NCBI GenBank assembly: GCA_021838785.1
Contig: JAKCCV010000024.1
Coordinates: 1-50,130 of the forward strand
Length of the DNA: 50,130 nucleotides
DNA from: Acidobacteriota bacterium
GTDB taxonomy: Bacteria > Acidobacteriota > Terriglobia > UBA7540
Direction: 5' to 3'
Shown: positions 32,779 through 41,972 of the stretch, piece after piece
How the letters are laid out: each line of letters begins with the position of its first letter
Position numbering within the stretch: the stretch's first letter is position 1
Made by a program: the position numbers and the translations under genes
The notes under the pieces: generated by a model
The model's input: only the letters and a program-made list of their open reading frames with translations
The model's database searches: none
What the model was told of the DNA's origin: nothing

Positions 32779-33534
32779 CTATCCTGCGGCCATCACCGAG
32801 GACCCATTTTCCAAACGCTCGGTAGGGGTCTGTGGAGGTGAATAAAGGATACGGCTACAGTTCTCGCACTCGATGAGAAATTCGTTGGTTTGCACGTCGT
32901 TATAGAGTTGGGGGCGCAGTACAACATTACAACCGCTACAGAGACCATCGCGTGCCGGGGCCACCGCCACTCCCCCTCGCGCTCGGCGCACCCGCTCGTA
33001 CTGGTTCAACACTTGCTCGTGGAGGGTCGCGGCCAAGGCCTGTCGCCGCTCGGTCAGTCGGTCACGCTTCTGAGTGTGCGCGCTTTGCATGTCCTCAAGT
33101 CGCTTCTTCTCTGACGCCACTCGGCCTTTTTCGCTTTCCAGCTTGGCCACCGCTTCGCCGACCCGCTTCTGGAGTTCTTCGGCCTCAATCATCTTTTCCA
33201 GCATCTGGTCTTCGAGGTGGCGAACCTTCTCTTCCTCACCCTCAATTTCTTTGAGCATGGCGCGATACTGCTCATTGGTCTTCACTTCATAGAGCTGGTC
33301 CTTGTGCTTTGAGATTCTGCCCCGCGTCATCTGGATCTCGGCCTCCAGGTCGCGCCGCTCTTTTTGGTTGGTCGCTAAGCGCCGCTGACGCTCCTCGTGA
33401 GCATGGATAAATTCAGCCAGTTCTTTTTCGAGGTTCCGAATCTGAGAGGGAAACTTCTCAATTTGCGAAGAGAGTTGTTGGATTTGCGTGTCGAATTGCT
33501 GGAGTTCGATCAGCGTCTTGAGGTCAGGATTCAA
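32779..33534 (-). CDS. Coiled-coil protein with C4-type zinc ribbon
   Basis: 251 residues. About 180 residues of charged coiled coil (Glu/Lys/Arg/Gln heptads), with the conserved KTNEQYRAMLKEIE, then a ribbon with CSGCNVVLRP and CENCSRILY. This is the zf-RING_7 family. Members may bind nucleic acids and are often encoded beside RNase H or NIF3-like proteins, as here. Exact function unknown. Start is TTG or a nearby codon with GGGAGAGGAA upstream. Confidence 0.88.
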   Translation of the reverse strand: MNPDLKTLIELQQFDTQIQQLSSQIEKFPSQIRNLEKELAEFIHAHEERQRRLATNQKERRDLEAEIQMTRGRISKHKDQLYEVKTNEQYRAMLKEIEGEEEKVRHLEDQMLEKMIEAEELQKRVGEAVAKLESEKGRVASEKKRLEDMQSAHTQKRDRLTERRQALAATLHEQVLNQYERVRRARGGVAVAPARDGLCSGCNVVLRPQLYNDVQTNEFLIECENCSRILYSPPQTPTERLENGSSVMAAG

Positions 33535-33666
33535 TTCCTCTCCCTTGACCTTGGCCCTTCGAGCTTCGATCGGTTTCCGAGATCTTCCATGCAGATCCTC
33601 TCGGTTTTCTATTCTGTCACAGAATGAGTCGCCATCACAAGCAACCCGCAGGGAGCCACATCGGGC

Positions 33667-35355
33667 TTACCATTTGGGGCGCGTGACGGCACCTTCGGAG
33701 GCTGAGCTGACCAGGGCAGCGTATTTCGCAAAAACCCCCGACGTGTAACGTGGCTCCGGCTCCTTCCATTTGGAGAGGCGACGCGTAATCTCAGCCTCGG
33801 ACAACTCAACCGTCAAGCGTCGAGCGTTGATGTCGAGTACAATCACGTCTCCTTCTTCCAGTGCCGCGATCGGGCCGCCGCGCGCCGCCTCAGGGGCTGC
33901 ATGACCGACCATCAAGCCGCGCGTCGCGCCGCTAAACCGTCCGTCCGTCAACAAAGCCACCGATTCTCCCAATCCCTGCCCAACGATCGCCGCCGTGACG
34001 CCCAGCATTTCCCGCATGCCGGGTCCACCCCGCGGGCCTTCATAACGAATCACCACCACATCCCCGGATTTAATCTTTTTGTGGGTCACGGCCTGCATCG
34101 CCTCTTCTTCGGAATTGAAGACTCGAGCGGGGCCGCGATGCAGCAACCGTTCGTGGCCGCTAATTTTCACGACGGCTCCTTCCGGTGCCAGGTTTCCCCT
34201 GAGCACCACTAATCCTCCCGTCGGCTTGAGGGCCTTGGCCACCGGGAGAATGACGTCTTGGCCGGGGGTTTCCTGCGCGGCCCGTGCCTCCTCGCCGAGG
34301 GTCTTTCCGGTTACCGTGACGGCGCTTTCGTGCAGCAGGCCGGGTGCGCCCTCGATTAATTTTCGGGCAATCAGGGGAATCCCGCCGGCTTTGTAAACGT
34401 CCACCGCCACGTATCGGCCCGCCGGCTTCAGATCGGCAATTAAAGGGGTTCGGGCACTAATGCGGTCCATTTCATCTATCGAAAGTGGAATGCTCGCTTC
34501 CCGCGCCAGAGCCAGCAAGTGGAGCACGGCGTTCGTAGAGCCCCCCGTGGCTGCCACACTGGCAATGGCATTTTCAATCGCTTCGCGCGTGACGATATCC
34601 CGCGGTCGAAGATTCCGCTTCACGAGTTCCATCACGAGCTGCCCCACGTGATAGGCAGCCTCGTCTTTGGCGGATTCCATGGCTGGGATGCCATTGACCC
34701 CCATCGGGGAAAGGCCGATGAACTCCATCACGGTGGACATGGTGTTGGCGGTAAATTGACCGCCGCAGGCTCCGGCTCCCGGACATGCCACATTTTCCAA
34801 CTCCCGAAACTCCGCGTCGGGCATCAGCCCGGCAGAGTGGGCTCCGACCGCTTCGTAAACGTCCTGGATGGTCACATCGCGGCCTCGGAAGTGGCCCGCC
34901 GCAATCGAGCCACCGTACAGCAGAACCCCAGGCACATTGAGGCGCAGCAGGGCCATCGCGCCCGCCGGGATGGTTTTATCGCAGCCAACCAAGGTAACCA
35001 TCGCGTCAAACATATGGCCTCGGGCCACCAACTCCATGGAATCCGCGATCACTTCCCGGCTAACCAGGCAGGCCTTCATTCCCTCCGTCCCCATGACCAC
35101 TCCGTCGGAGACGGAGATGGTGTTGAACTCCATCGGCGTGCCGCCAGCCGCTCGAATACCTTCTTTCACTTTGGCCGACAGCCGACGCAGGTGGAAATTG
35201 CAGGGCATCGTTTCAATCCACGTGTTCGCAACCCCCACGATGGGGCGCGAAAGGTCGGCGTCGGTGTAGCCAATCGCCTTGAGCATGGCGCGAGCGCCGG
35301 CACGCTCGGGTCCTTCGAGAATGGTTCGGCTCGGTCGTTGTGTGTCTTTCGGCAT
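33667..35355 (-). CDS. ilvD: Dihydroxy-acid dehydratase
   Basis: Fe-S dehydratase of valine/isoleucine synthesis converting dihydroxy acids to 2-keto acids. Cluster cysteines appear in [18 protein letters not shown] and [17 protein letters not shown]; further landmarks are [30 protein letters not shown] and [16 protein letters not shown]. Tandem ATGs at 35358 and 35355 follow AGGGG; the second has the better spacing. The frame is open 40 more codons upstream, but that part is not IlvD-like. No other ilv genes are nearby. It is divergent from the TPR/FG-GAP gene. Confidence 0.97.
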   Translation of the reverse strand: MPKDTQRPSRTILEGPERAGARAMLKAIGYTDADLSRPIVGVANTWIETMPCNFHLRRLSAKVKEGIRAAGGTPMEFNTISVSDGVVMGTEGMKACLVSREVIADSMELVARGHMFDAMVTLVGCDKTIPAGAMALLRLNVPGVLLYGGSIAAGHFRGRDVTIQDVYEAVGAHSAGLMPDAEFRELENVACPGAGACGGQFTANTMSTVMEFIGLSPMGVNGIPAMESAKDEAAYHVGQLVMELVKRNLRPRDIVTREAIENAIASVAATGGSTNAVLHLLALAREASIPLSIDEMDRISARTPLIADLKPAGRYVAVDVYKAGGIPLIARKLIEGAPGLLHESAVTVTGKTLGEEARAAQETPGQDVILPVAKALKPTGGLVVLRGNLAPEGAVVKISGHERLLHRGPARVFNSEEEAMQAVTHKKIKSGDVVVIRYEGPRGGPGMREMLGVTAAIVGQGLGESVALLTDGRFSGATRGLMVGHAAPEAARGGPIAALEEGDVIVLDINARRLTVELSEAEITRRLSKWKEPEPRYTSGVFAKYAALVSSASEGAVTRPKW

Positions 35356-35597
35356 CATTTCCCCTTTCAGTGCATCGGCGCGCCCTCGGGGCGTCAGCAA
35401 AACAGCTATCTTGGCAGAATCGCTCGATTCCGGCAACCCCTCGCCGCACATGCTCACTTCGGATCTCAGCTTGACAGCGTGAGCCACAAGAGTCAGATAA
35501 ATGGGATGAAGGATCGCAGGTTCTCATAGCTACAGGGCCAGTCGCGTTATATAATGGCACGCTTGCGGCGGGTTGCGGAGCAACTTCAAGGAGCGTC

Positions 35598-38500
35598 ATG
35601 TCTCGAAATGGGAAGTTGGCCCTGGTAGGTTTACTCGGCCTTGTCATTCTGGGTTTCATTTTAAGCCTCTCTCACCGAACCTCAAGCCGGACCGCCGAGG
35701 CGCTGGGCGCAAATTCCGCGGCAGCGTCATCTCTGAACCCCACGGGCGTTCAAAAGATGGACAACCTCGGTAAAAGGTCCACGCCGCGTACCCAAACCGC
35801 CGGGGCATCGCCGTCGTCGCTTAGTCCGGCAGCCCTCCAAACGGCACGAAACCTCGGCAAGGCGTATTACGAGCAAGGACAATACCCGCAGTCCATTGCT
35901 CAGTTCCGAAAGGTTGTCGCCAGCGGTCACGCGGTGGCCACAGACTACCTTGATCTCGGCCTCGGACTCATGCAGGCCAATCATCTGAACCAAGCCTTGG
36001 ATGCCTTCACCACAGCGCGGCAAATGGCCCCGCGCCTCATCGCCATCTATTACAACCTGGGCATCCTTTATAAACGCGAACTTCACTATCCGCTGGCGGA
36101 GGCCATGTTCAAGCGAGTGATTACCGCCGACCCCGACGAGCCGTCAGCGTGGTTCAATCTCGGCGAGGTGTATTTCGCCGACCACAAGCTTCATGAATCG
36201 CTGGATGCGAACTTGCGTATCTATCACTTGGGTTTTGGGCGGGGCGAAAACTTTTACGTTGCGTCATTGTTTCACTTGTTCACCCTTTACGTCCGCCTCC
36301 ACCAAATGGCGGAAGCGCAAAAGTACCTCAAGCTCCACGCCGAGGTGCAGCACAAGGTTCCCAGCATTTCACTCGAAACGCCCGCCCTCGAAGGGGGTAA
36401 ATACGGCGCCATTCTGGTGCCGACGGCGCCGGCTACAGAAGTAACTTCACCCGAGAGCGCTCAGAGGGTTGCTTTCTCCAACCTGACGGCCAAGCTGGGC
36501 GTTTCCCTGCCCACTCAGGCTACGCCCGCCACTCCCCCGGTCGAGCTGAAGGCAAGTGATTACTCGTTGCAAGTGGTACGGCGCAAAATCATCCCGCTGT
36601 TCGGCCCGTCCGTCGCGGTGGGTGATTACGAGGGTAACGGCCTGCCCGACCTCTATATCGTCAACCCAGGGGGGAAGAACTACCTTTTGCACAACAACGG
36701 CAACGGTACGTTTACCGATGTCACCGCCAAGGCCGGCGTGGCTGGGCCGCCCGATGCCATTTCAGCAACGTTTGCCGACTACAACAATAGTGGGCACCCT
36801 AGCCTGTTCGTCGTTGGCCTGGGCGGCGTTCACCTTTATAAAAATATGGGCAACGGAACGTTCCAGGATGTCACTGCCCAAGCGGGCTTAAAGCCGGAGC
36901 CGGGCGAATTGGACACGCGGGCTGTTCTGTTTGACGCGGAAAACGACGGCTTCTTGGATCTTTTGGTGACCGCTTATACCAACTTTAACCGGCCTCCCCA
37001 TCAGAGTCTCTTCCGCTTTCCAACCGATTTTCCGGCTGTCACCGTGCACTTCTACCACAACAACGGCGATGGGACGTTTACGGAGGAAAGTGTACCGTCG
37101 GGCTTGGCGTCTGTCCGGGGGCGATGGCTCGGGGCCGCGTTTGCGGACTTCAACAACGATGGCTACACGGACCTCCTGCTCTACCGCGACGATGGGCCGC
37201 CCGTGCTTTTCTTAAATCAAACGGCCGGCCGCTTTGCCGACCGTACTCGCCAAGCCGGGCCAGCCCTCAGCCAAGCAACCGTGCTGAACGCCCAGGTCAC
37301 CGATTTCAATCACGATGGCAATTTCGATTTGGCTCTTTGGACTCGGTCCGGATATGAGGCTCTGCTTAACAACGGAAAGGCTGAGTTTGCGCCGGTGCGC
37401 GGCCTGCCCCAGATTGCACCACCCTCAGACCCCTTCGCGTTCCGGGGGCTTTTGGTTGATGCCAATGGTGACAGTTATTCCGATTTTCTTCTGCCGGATG
37501 CTCAGGGGGGATGGCACCTGATTGCCGATCGAGGCGGGAAATTCCACCCCGAGCCCATCACCGTACCGCCAAGCCAACCACTCGCATCCCTCACGCCGGC
37601 TTGGCTTACCAGCCCCGGCCAACTTGATCTATTCGGCGTAACACGTGCTGGCCACCTTGTCGCCTGGCAGAAGGCCGGCCCTCCCGAACATTGGATGGTC
37701 GTGAGGATGGACGGTTACAAGAGCAATAAGGAGGGAATCGGTTCGATCCTTGAATTCAAGGCGGGGAATTTTTATAAGAAGGTGGAAGTCACGAACGGCC
37801 CGGTTCGAGTTTTCACCGGGAATCTTGCCAAATTGGACGTGGTCCGTGCCACGTGGCCCAATCAAATTATCCAGAACCACATTAACGTGGCCACCAACCA
37901 GACCATCTCCATGCGCGAGTCCGAACGCATGGCGAGTTCCTGCCCCTTACTCTACGCATGGAACGGAAAGCAGTTCGTTTTTGTGACGGATGTGCTGGGC
38001 ATCGGTCCTCTCGGTGAACTGGGGCCGGATGGCTCGTATCTCCATCCCTATCCTGAAGAATATGTCCGGCTACCGGAAACGATTCGTCCGCGCCACGGGG
38101 CATATCAATTCCGGCTGACCGATGAGATGCGGGAGACGGATTATTTCGACAGTGTTCGCTTGCTAGCCGTGGACCATCCCGCCGACGAGCGCATTTATTC
38201 CAACGAGATTTATTCGCCGCATCCTCACCCGCCCGCGCTTTACGCAGTACGCAACCGGCGTTTTCCGATTTCGGCCGTAGATGACCACGGCCACAATGTT
38301 TTGCCCCTTTTACTCAGGGCGGACGGCCGCTACGTTACCAGCTTCCATCCCATCGGCATTCCCGGCATGGCTGAGATGCATTCGCTCACGATGAATCTCG
38401 GGCCGTTCCCGCCCTCCAGTCACGTGGCCCTGTGGTTGACAGGTTGGGTCTATTGGACGGACTCCAACGGCGCGCGCGCTTTGCTCCACAACCGCAGGTT

Positions 38501-39212
38501 GAAAATGACCGACCCGTACCTCCAAGTGCGTAATGCCCAGGGCCGTTGGGTGACCGTCATTCCCGACATTGGCTTGCCCAGCGGCACAAACCGCACCATG
38601 CGAGTGAATCTGACAGGTAAATTTCCGACCTCCGATCATCATATTCGGATCGTTACCAATCTTTGCGTTTACTGGGATCAGGCCTTTTATACGACCGACG
38701 AAACTCGCATTCAGCGGGATACCGTTCTGCCGCTTGAATCGGCCAACTTGCACTATCGCGGTTTTTCGGTGACGGTGAGCGATCCGTTGCATCGCAAGCC
38801 CGATTATTATGAGTACACCCATCTCATGGAACATGCCCCCTGGAATCCGATGGCGGGTCCTTTCACCCGTTATGGAAATGTTCTGAATCTGCTCCAGAAA
38901 CCCGACGACCGGCTGGTGGTCATGGCGACGGGCGATGAGATCAGCGTCGCATTTGGGGCCAGCCACCTGCCGCCGCTTCCGCCCGGATGGAAGCGCGACT
39001 TCTTCCTGGATGCGACCGGCTACGCTAAAGACGGAGAGCCCAACACGGCTTTTGCCAGAACTTCCACTCCTCTGCCCTTCCGCGCCATGTCAAATTATCC
39101 GCCGCCGCCCTCGGAACACCCACCATCCACGGCTGCTTATCGCCGTTACCTTCAGAAATATGAGACTCGGCCAGGCTATGCTCTAATCCCACCGCTCAGG
39201 CCGCTAGAATAG
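35598..39212 (+). CDS. Large exported TPR/FG-GAP/UnbV (CRTAC1-type) protein
   Basis: 1204 residues. Layout: a single N-terminal membrane anchor or uncleaved signal (LALVGLLGLVILGFILSL), a Ser/Thr/Ala linker, TPR repeats at about 80-215 (LGKAYYEQGQYPQSIAQFRKV, YYNLGILYKRELHYPLAEAMF, WFNLGEVYFADHKLHESLDA), FG-GAP/VCBS repeats at about 330-650 (VAVGDYEGNGLPDLYIVN, ATFADYNNSGHPSLFVV, AAFADFNNDGYTDLLLY, TDFNHDGNFDLALW, each with a Ca-binding-like Asp pattern), an ASPIC/UnbV region at about 700-770 (IGSILEFKAG... TWPNQIIQNH), and a C-terminal ~430-residue domain I do not recognise. This type is expanded in Acidobacteriota; role unknown, probably cell-surface binding. AAGGAG lies before the ATG; a TATAAT at 35550-35555 may be the -10 box. 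Confidence 0.9.
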   Translation: MSRNGKLALVGLLGLVILGFILSLSHRTSSRTAEALGANSAAASSLNPTGVQKMDNLGKRSTPRTQTAGASPSSLSPAALQTARNLGKAYYEQGQYPQSIAQFRKVVASGHAVATDYLDLGLGLMQANHLNQALDAFTTARQMAPRLIAIYYNLGILYKRELHYPLAEAMFKRVITADPDEPSAWFNLGEVYFADHKLHESLDANLRIYHLGFGRGENFYVASLFHLFTLYVRLHQMAEAQKYLKLHAEVQHKVPSISLETPALEGGKYGAILVPTAPATEVTSPESAQRVAFSNLTAKLGVSLPTQATPATPPVELKASDYSLQVVRRKIIPLFGPSVAVGDYEGNGLPDLYIVNPGGKNYLLHNNGNGTFTDVTAKAGVAGPPDAISATFADYNNSGHPSLFVVGLGGVHLYKNMGNGTFQDVTAQAGLKPEPGELDTRAVLFDAENDGFLDLLVTAYTNFNRPPHQSLFRFPTDFPAVTVHFYHNNGDGTFTEESVPSGLASVRGRWLGAAFADFNNDGYTDLLLYRDDGPPVLFLNQTAGRFADRTRQAGPALSQATVLNAQVTDFNHDGNFDLALWTRSGYEALLNNGKAEFAPVRGLPQIAPPSDPFAFRGLLVDANGDSYSDFLLPDAQGGWHLIADRGGKFHPEPITVPPSQPLASLTPAWLTSPGQLDLFGVTRAGHLVAWQKAGPPEHWMVVRMDGYKSNKEGIGSILEFKAGNFYKKVEVTNGPVRVFTGNLAKLDVVRATWPNQIIQNHINVATNQTISMRESERMASSCPLLYAWNGKQFVFVTDVLGIGPLGELGPDGSYLHPYPEEYVRLPETIRPRHGAYQFRLTDEMRETDYFDSVRLLAVDHPADERIYSNEIYSPHPHPPALYAVRNRRFPISAVDDHGHNVLPLLLRADGRYVTSFHPIGIPGMAEMHSLTMNLGPFPPSSHVALWLTGWVYWTDSNGARALLHNRRLKMTDPYLQVRNAQGRWVTVIPDIGLPSGTNRTMRVNLTGKFPTSDHHIRIVTNLCVYWDQAFYTTDETRIQRDTVLPLESANLHYRGFSVTVSDPLHRKPDYYEYTHLMEHAPWNPMAGPFTRYGNVLNLLQKPDDRLVVMATGDEISVAFGASHLPPLPPGWKRDFFLDATGYAKDGEPNTAFARTSTPLPFRAMSNYPPPPSEHPPSTAAYRRYLQKYETRPGYALIPPLRPLE

Positions 39213-39404
39213 CCAGGAGCGGTAGGACGAGAGCGGGCACATCCCGGCGCGACGACATCGCTCAGAAATCCTGATGCCTTCAGCCGTCCGAGCTTCCGCA
39301 AAGGAGTTACCCACGGGCCCGGAGGCATCCACATGGCCTTCCGTAGTCCCCGTGCGGCTCCGCGCGGCAAAAAGAGGTGGGTACGCTAGCTTACGAAGGA
39401 TGAA

Positions 39405-40205
39405 TCAACTGCCAGAGGCCAAAGCATTTGCCTCGCTGGCGGGTATCTTGCGGCCGGTGACGCTACGATCCACGATGAACGTCAGTTGCGTTCCTTGGAT
39501 CAAGATCAAGGTTCTTTCGTGCTTAAAAAGGCTGTAAATGAGCACGGCGCCGGCGCCAATCGCCGCGCCGTATCCCAGGTCGGCTCCGAAGCTCGGGCCG
39601 CCACAAGCCCCGAAGTAGGCGCAATCAATTTCATGCCCCATGCCCACGGTCGCCCCAGCGCCTGCCCCCACCGCTCCACCGATCGCTGCTCCCTTGAGCG
39701 CGGCCTTCACACTCTTCCCGCAGCCTTTGATGGTGCCTTCGCTGTCGTGGGCCATGCTCGCGCAAGGGCTGCCTTGGGCGTTATCGAGCGAACCCGTCAA
39801 CGGAAATTCAGTATTGTTCTCGGTGGTGATGTTGTCCAGCACCAACCGCATCTGGCCGACGCCTTTGATTCGTTTTGAGGGCTTGACAAAGGCGACGTGT
39901 CCACTGACCAAGCTCCCTTTAGGAATAATGGTCACGCCATTCGCAGTGACGGGTTGGTCCACGATGCCCCTGAATTTATCCCCGTCCTTGTTGGTCTTCG
40001 AGGTTAAGGTTGTTTCCAGCCGCACGTGGAGGGTGGTACCTGCCGGGAGCACAATCCCGGTGCTTTGAGCTGGAGCGGTTTGGGATTTGGCATTGGGCGT
40101 AGGAGCCGCCACGGCACTCTTCTGGCCGGTGGCAGCAAAGCTTATCAAGGAAATCGTTAGCGCTACTCCCAAGGAGGCTAGCCAAGCTTTGGCTGTGATT
40201 TTCAT
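39405..40205 (-). CDS. Exported protein with glycine-zipper segment
   Basis: 266 residues: signal peptide (WLASLGVALTISLISFAATGQ), a Pro/Ala/Gln linker, a beta-rich region (GIVLPAGTTLHVRLETTLTSKTNKDGDKFRGIVDQPV, IIPKGSLVSGHVAFVK), then a Gly/Ala-rich segment with GxxxG repeats (KGAAIGGAVGAGAGATVGMG, GADLGYGAAIGAGAVLIYSLF) able to form a membrane-inserting zipper. Four cysteines lie around that segment (SPCAS, KGCGK, DCAYFGACGG). Resembles small envelope proteins widespread in Acidobacteriota. The start is clear (GAGAGA upstream of ATG). Confidence 0.8.
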   Translation of the reverse strand: MKITAKAWLASLGVALTISLISFAATGQKSAVAAPTPNAKSQTAPAQSTGIVLPAGTTLHVRLETTLTSKTNKDGDKFRGIVDQPVTANGVTIIPKGSLVSGHVAFVKPSKRIKGVGQMRLVLDNITTENNTEFPLTGSLDNAQGSPCASMAHDSEGTIKGCGKSVKAALKGAAIGGAVGAGAGATVGMGHEIDCAYFGACGGPSFGADLGYGAAIGAGAVLIYSLFKHERTLILIQGTQLTFIVDRSVTGRKIPASEANALASGS

Positions 40206-40451
40206 CAGAATCTCTCCCTTCTCGAGGACAACCCGTCAGCCTCTAGACTTCACCCCTTATCCTTCCCAACCCCATTTCCCCTACCCCTAGTGTGCTCGCC
40301 AAAATTGAGGAATACAAGCACCTCCTTTGAAATACGATTCCCCAAGACCCTCGGAAGTTGCATTCGCCGTCCCTCCTTGCCCGCCTTGGCTAAAGGCCGA
40401 CACAGTCCGCCGCGCTGCTCCCATTCGGGCCCAGGCAATCGTATCGCCATC

Positions 40452-41246
40452 CTATTTCACCAAAATCCTCTGGATTGACCGGGCGTGGCCGGTTTCCGGT
40501 TCGGCTTCAATCAGGACACCACATAACCGCACGTCACCTTTCGCCACCTCAAACCGCGTCGGCAGTTGGTCGAGGAATTTTTGGATGACGGCTCGCTTGT
40601 CCATCCCAATGACGGAATCGTAAGGCCCTGTCATTCCGGTGTCGGTGATATAAGCAGTGGCTTGCGGCAAAATCGTCTCATCGGCTGTCGGAACGTGAGT
40701 GTGCGTTCCAAGCACTGCCGTGACTCGCCCATCGAGATACCACCCCATGGCCATTTTTTCCGACGTCACCTCGGCATGCAAATCTACAATCCTCAACTTA
40801 ATCTCAGCGGGTATCTGAGAAAGGAGCGCGTCGGCCGCGCGGAACGGGCAATCAATGGTGGGCATAAAAACGCGGCCTTGCAGGTTGATAACCGCGTAGC
40901 CGATTCCGCCTGAAATCCGGCCGACCACCAGGCCGCGTCCTGGGGCGCCCGTGGGATAATTGGCCGGTCGCAGCAGGCGGCCATCGTGAAGGTCGGCAAG
41001 GTAGGGCAGAATCTCCTTCTTGTCCCAGATGTGGTTGCCGGACGTAAGAACGTCAATGCCCAAATCGAGCAATTCTTCAACCAAGGGCGGCGTAATGCCA
41101 AACCCTGCCGCTGCGTTCTCGGCATTGGCCAGCACCAAATCCGGATGATACTGCTCCCTCAACACAGGAAGCGCTTCCTGCACCATTCGTCGTCCCGGCT
41201 GTCCAAAGATGTCGCCGATGAAGAGGATACGCAACAGGGGTTCCAA
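40452..41246 (-). CDS. ymdB: YmdB-family metallophosphoesterase
   Basis: TIGR00282-type phosphodiesterase, about 264 residues. Motifs: LFIGDIFGQPGRRM (metal Asp), LANAENAAAGFGIT (Glu-Asn), TSGNHIWDKKE (Asn-His), VDLHAEVTSEKMAMGWYLDG (His) and GTHTHVPTADE (His-x-His). Bacillus YmdB hydrolyses 2',3'- and 3',5'-cyclic nucleotides and affects biofilm and RNA decay. A TTG at 41246 has GAGGAG 6 nt upstream and puts the conserved strand at the usual place; a TTG at 41270 is the longer alternative. It is the last gene of the translation/cell-division block. Confidence 0.92.
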   Translation of the reverse strand: MEPLLRILFIGDIFGQPGRRMVQEALPVLREQYHPDLVLANAENAAAGFGITPPLVEELLDLGIDVLTSGNHIWDKKEILPYLADLHDGRLLRPANYPTGAPGRGLVVGRISGGIGYAVINLQGRVFMPTIDCPFRAADALLSQIPAEIKLRIVDLHAEVTSEKMAMGWYLDGRVTAVLGTHTHVPTADETILPQATAYITDTGMTGPYDSVIGMDKRAVIQKFLDQLPTRFEVAKGDVRLCGVLIEAEPETGHARSIQRILVK

Positions 41247-41327
41247 CCGGTTCTCCTCGGTCTCACGCAAGCGGATCGCCTCGACCGAAGCCGGCGTATC
41301 CAGGGGGACGGGGCTAAACGGAGACCC

Positions 41328-41618
41328 TCACGCCACAAGGTTCAGAATCTGGTCCAGACGGCGTGCGCACTCATCCACTCGGTGGTCGGCTTCTTGCGCC
41401 ACGGCTTCGTACTTGGCCTTGAGCTGCTGGCATTCATCGGCCAGGTTCAAGGCCGCCAGAACAGCCACCCGCAACGAATCTACCGTGTGGGTGCGCTCAG
41501 CGATGGCGCGCATTTTGCCGTCCACAGTGCGGGCAAGCTCCTCGATATAGCCTGGATCGAGGTCTCCCCTCATCTGGTATTCTTGATCGTAAATTTCCAC
41601 GCGAATTCCGTCAGGCAT
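41328..41618 (-). CDS. zapA: Cell division protein ZapA
   Basis: 96 residues: N-terminal globular part (IRVEIYDQEYQMRGDLDPGYIEELARTVDGKMRAIAERT), then VDSLRVAVLAALNLADECQQLKAKYE leading into a C-terminal coiled coil. ZapA binds FtsZ and promotes Z-ring bundling. GAGGAG lies 12 nt before the ATG. It follows a small coiled-coil gene and precedes ymdB on the same strand. In several phyla zapA sits next to 6S RNA; only ~80 nt follow it here, so 6S RNA is not in that gap. Confidence 0.92.
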   Translation of the reverse strand: MPDGIRVEIYDQEYQMRGDLDPGYIEELARTVDGKMRAIAERTHTVDSLRVAVLAALNLADECQQLKAKYEAVAQEADHRVDECARRLDQILNLVA

Positions 41619-41672
41619 GGCGGTCTATCGCTCCTCGAAGCTCAGGCCCGCCTCGGGGCGTGCCTGGCACTA

Positions 41673-41936
41673 TTATCCCGTCGAGTCGGTTTTTGTCAAC
41701 AAATTGATCTGGGCCAAGAGCTTCTCCAACCGCATTCGCACTTCTTCCCGCTCTTGATGCAACGTTTGGACCTCTCGCTCGAGGGTTGCGATGCGCCGTT
41801 CGTAATCGTCCGTATCCGTCTTGGTTTTTTGGAGCGCTTGCTCGAGGTCACGCTTTTCCGCTTGAACTTGTTTGAAGACCTCTACCGCCTTGGCCAGCTT
41901 GGCCTCCAGATGGGCCAGACTTTCATTCAACTCCAC
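41673..41936 (-). CDS. Small coiled-coil protein next to zapA (ZapB-like)
   Basis: 87 residues, almost entirely charged coiled coil with Leu/Ile heptads (LAHLEAKLAKAVEVFKQVQ, RRIATLEREVQTLHQEREEVRMRLEKLLAQINLL). The GTG at 41936 has AGGGGGA 4 nt upstream; a TTG at 41972 directly after the pheT stop is the alternative. Its position between pheT and zapA and its size suggest a division or scaffold protein working with ZapA, but that is inference. Confidence 0.72.
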   Translation of the reverse strand: MELNESLAHLEAKLAKAVEVFKQVQAEKRDLEQALQKTKTDTDDYERRIATLEREVQTLHQEREEVRMRLEKLLAQINLLTKTDSTG

Positions 41937-41972
41937 GGCTTCCCCCTGTCTATGAAAAAACTCAGATATCAA

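Noticed and set aside
34519-35529. 336-codon plus-strand frame within ilvD
   Set aside because: Antisense to the conserved ilvD reading frame; His/Arg-rich, non-protein-like.
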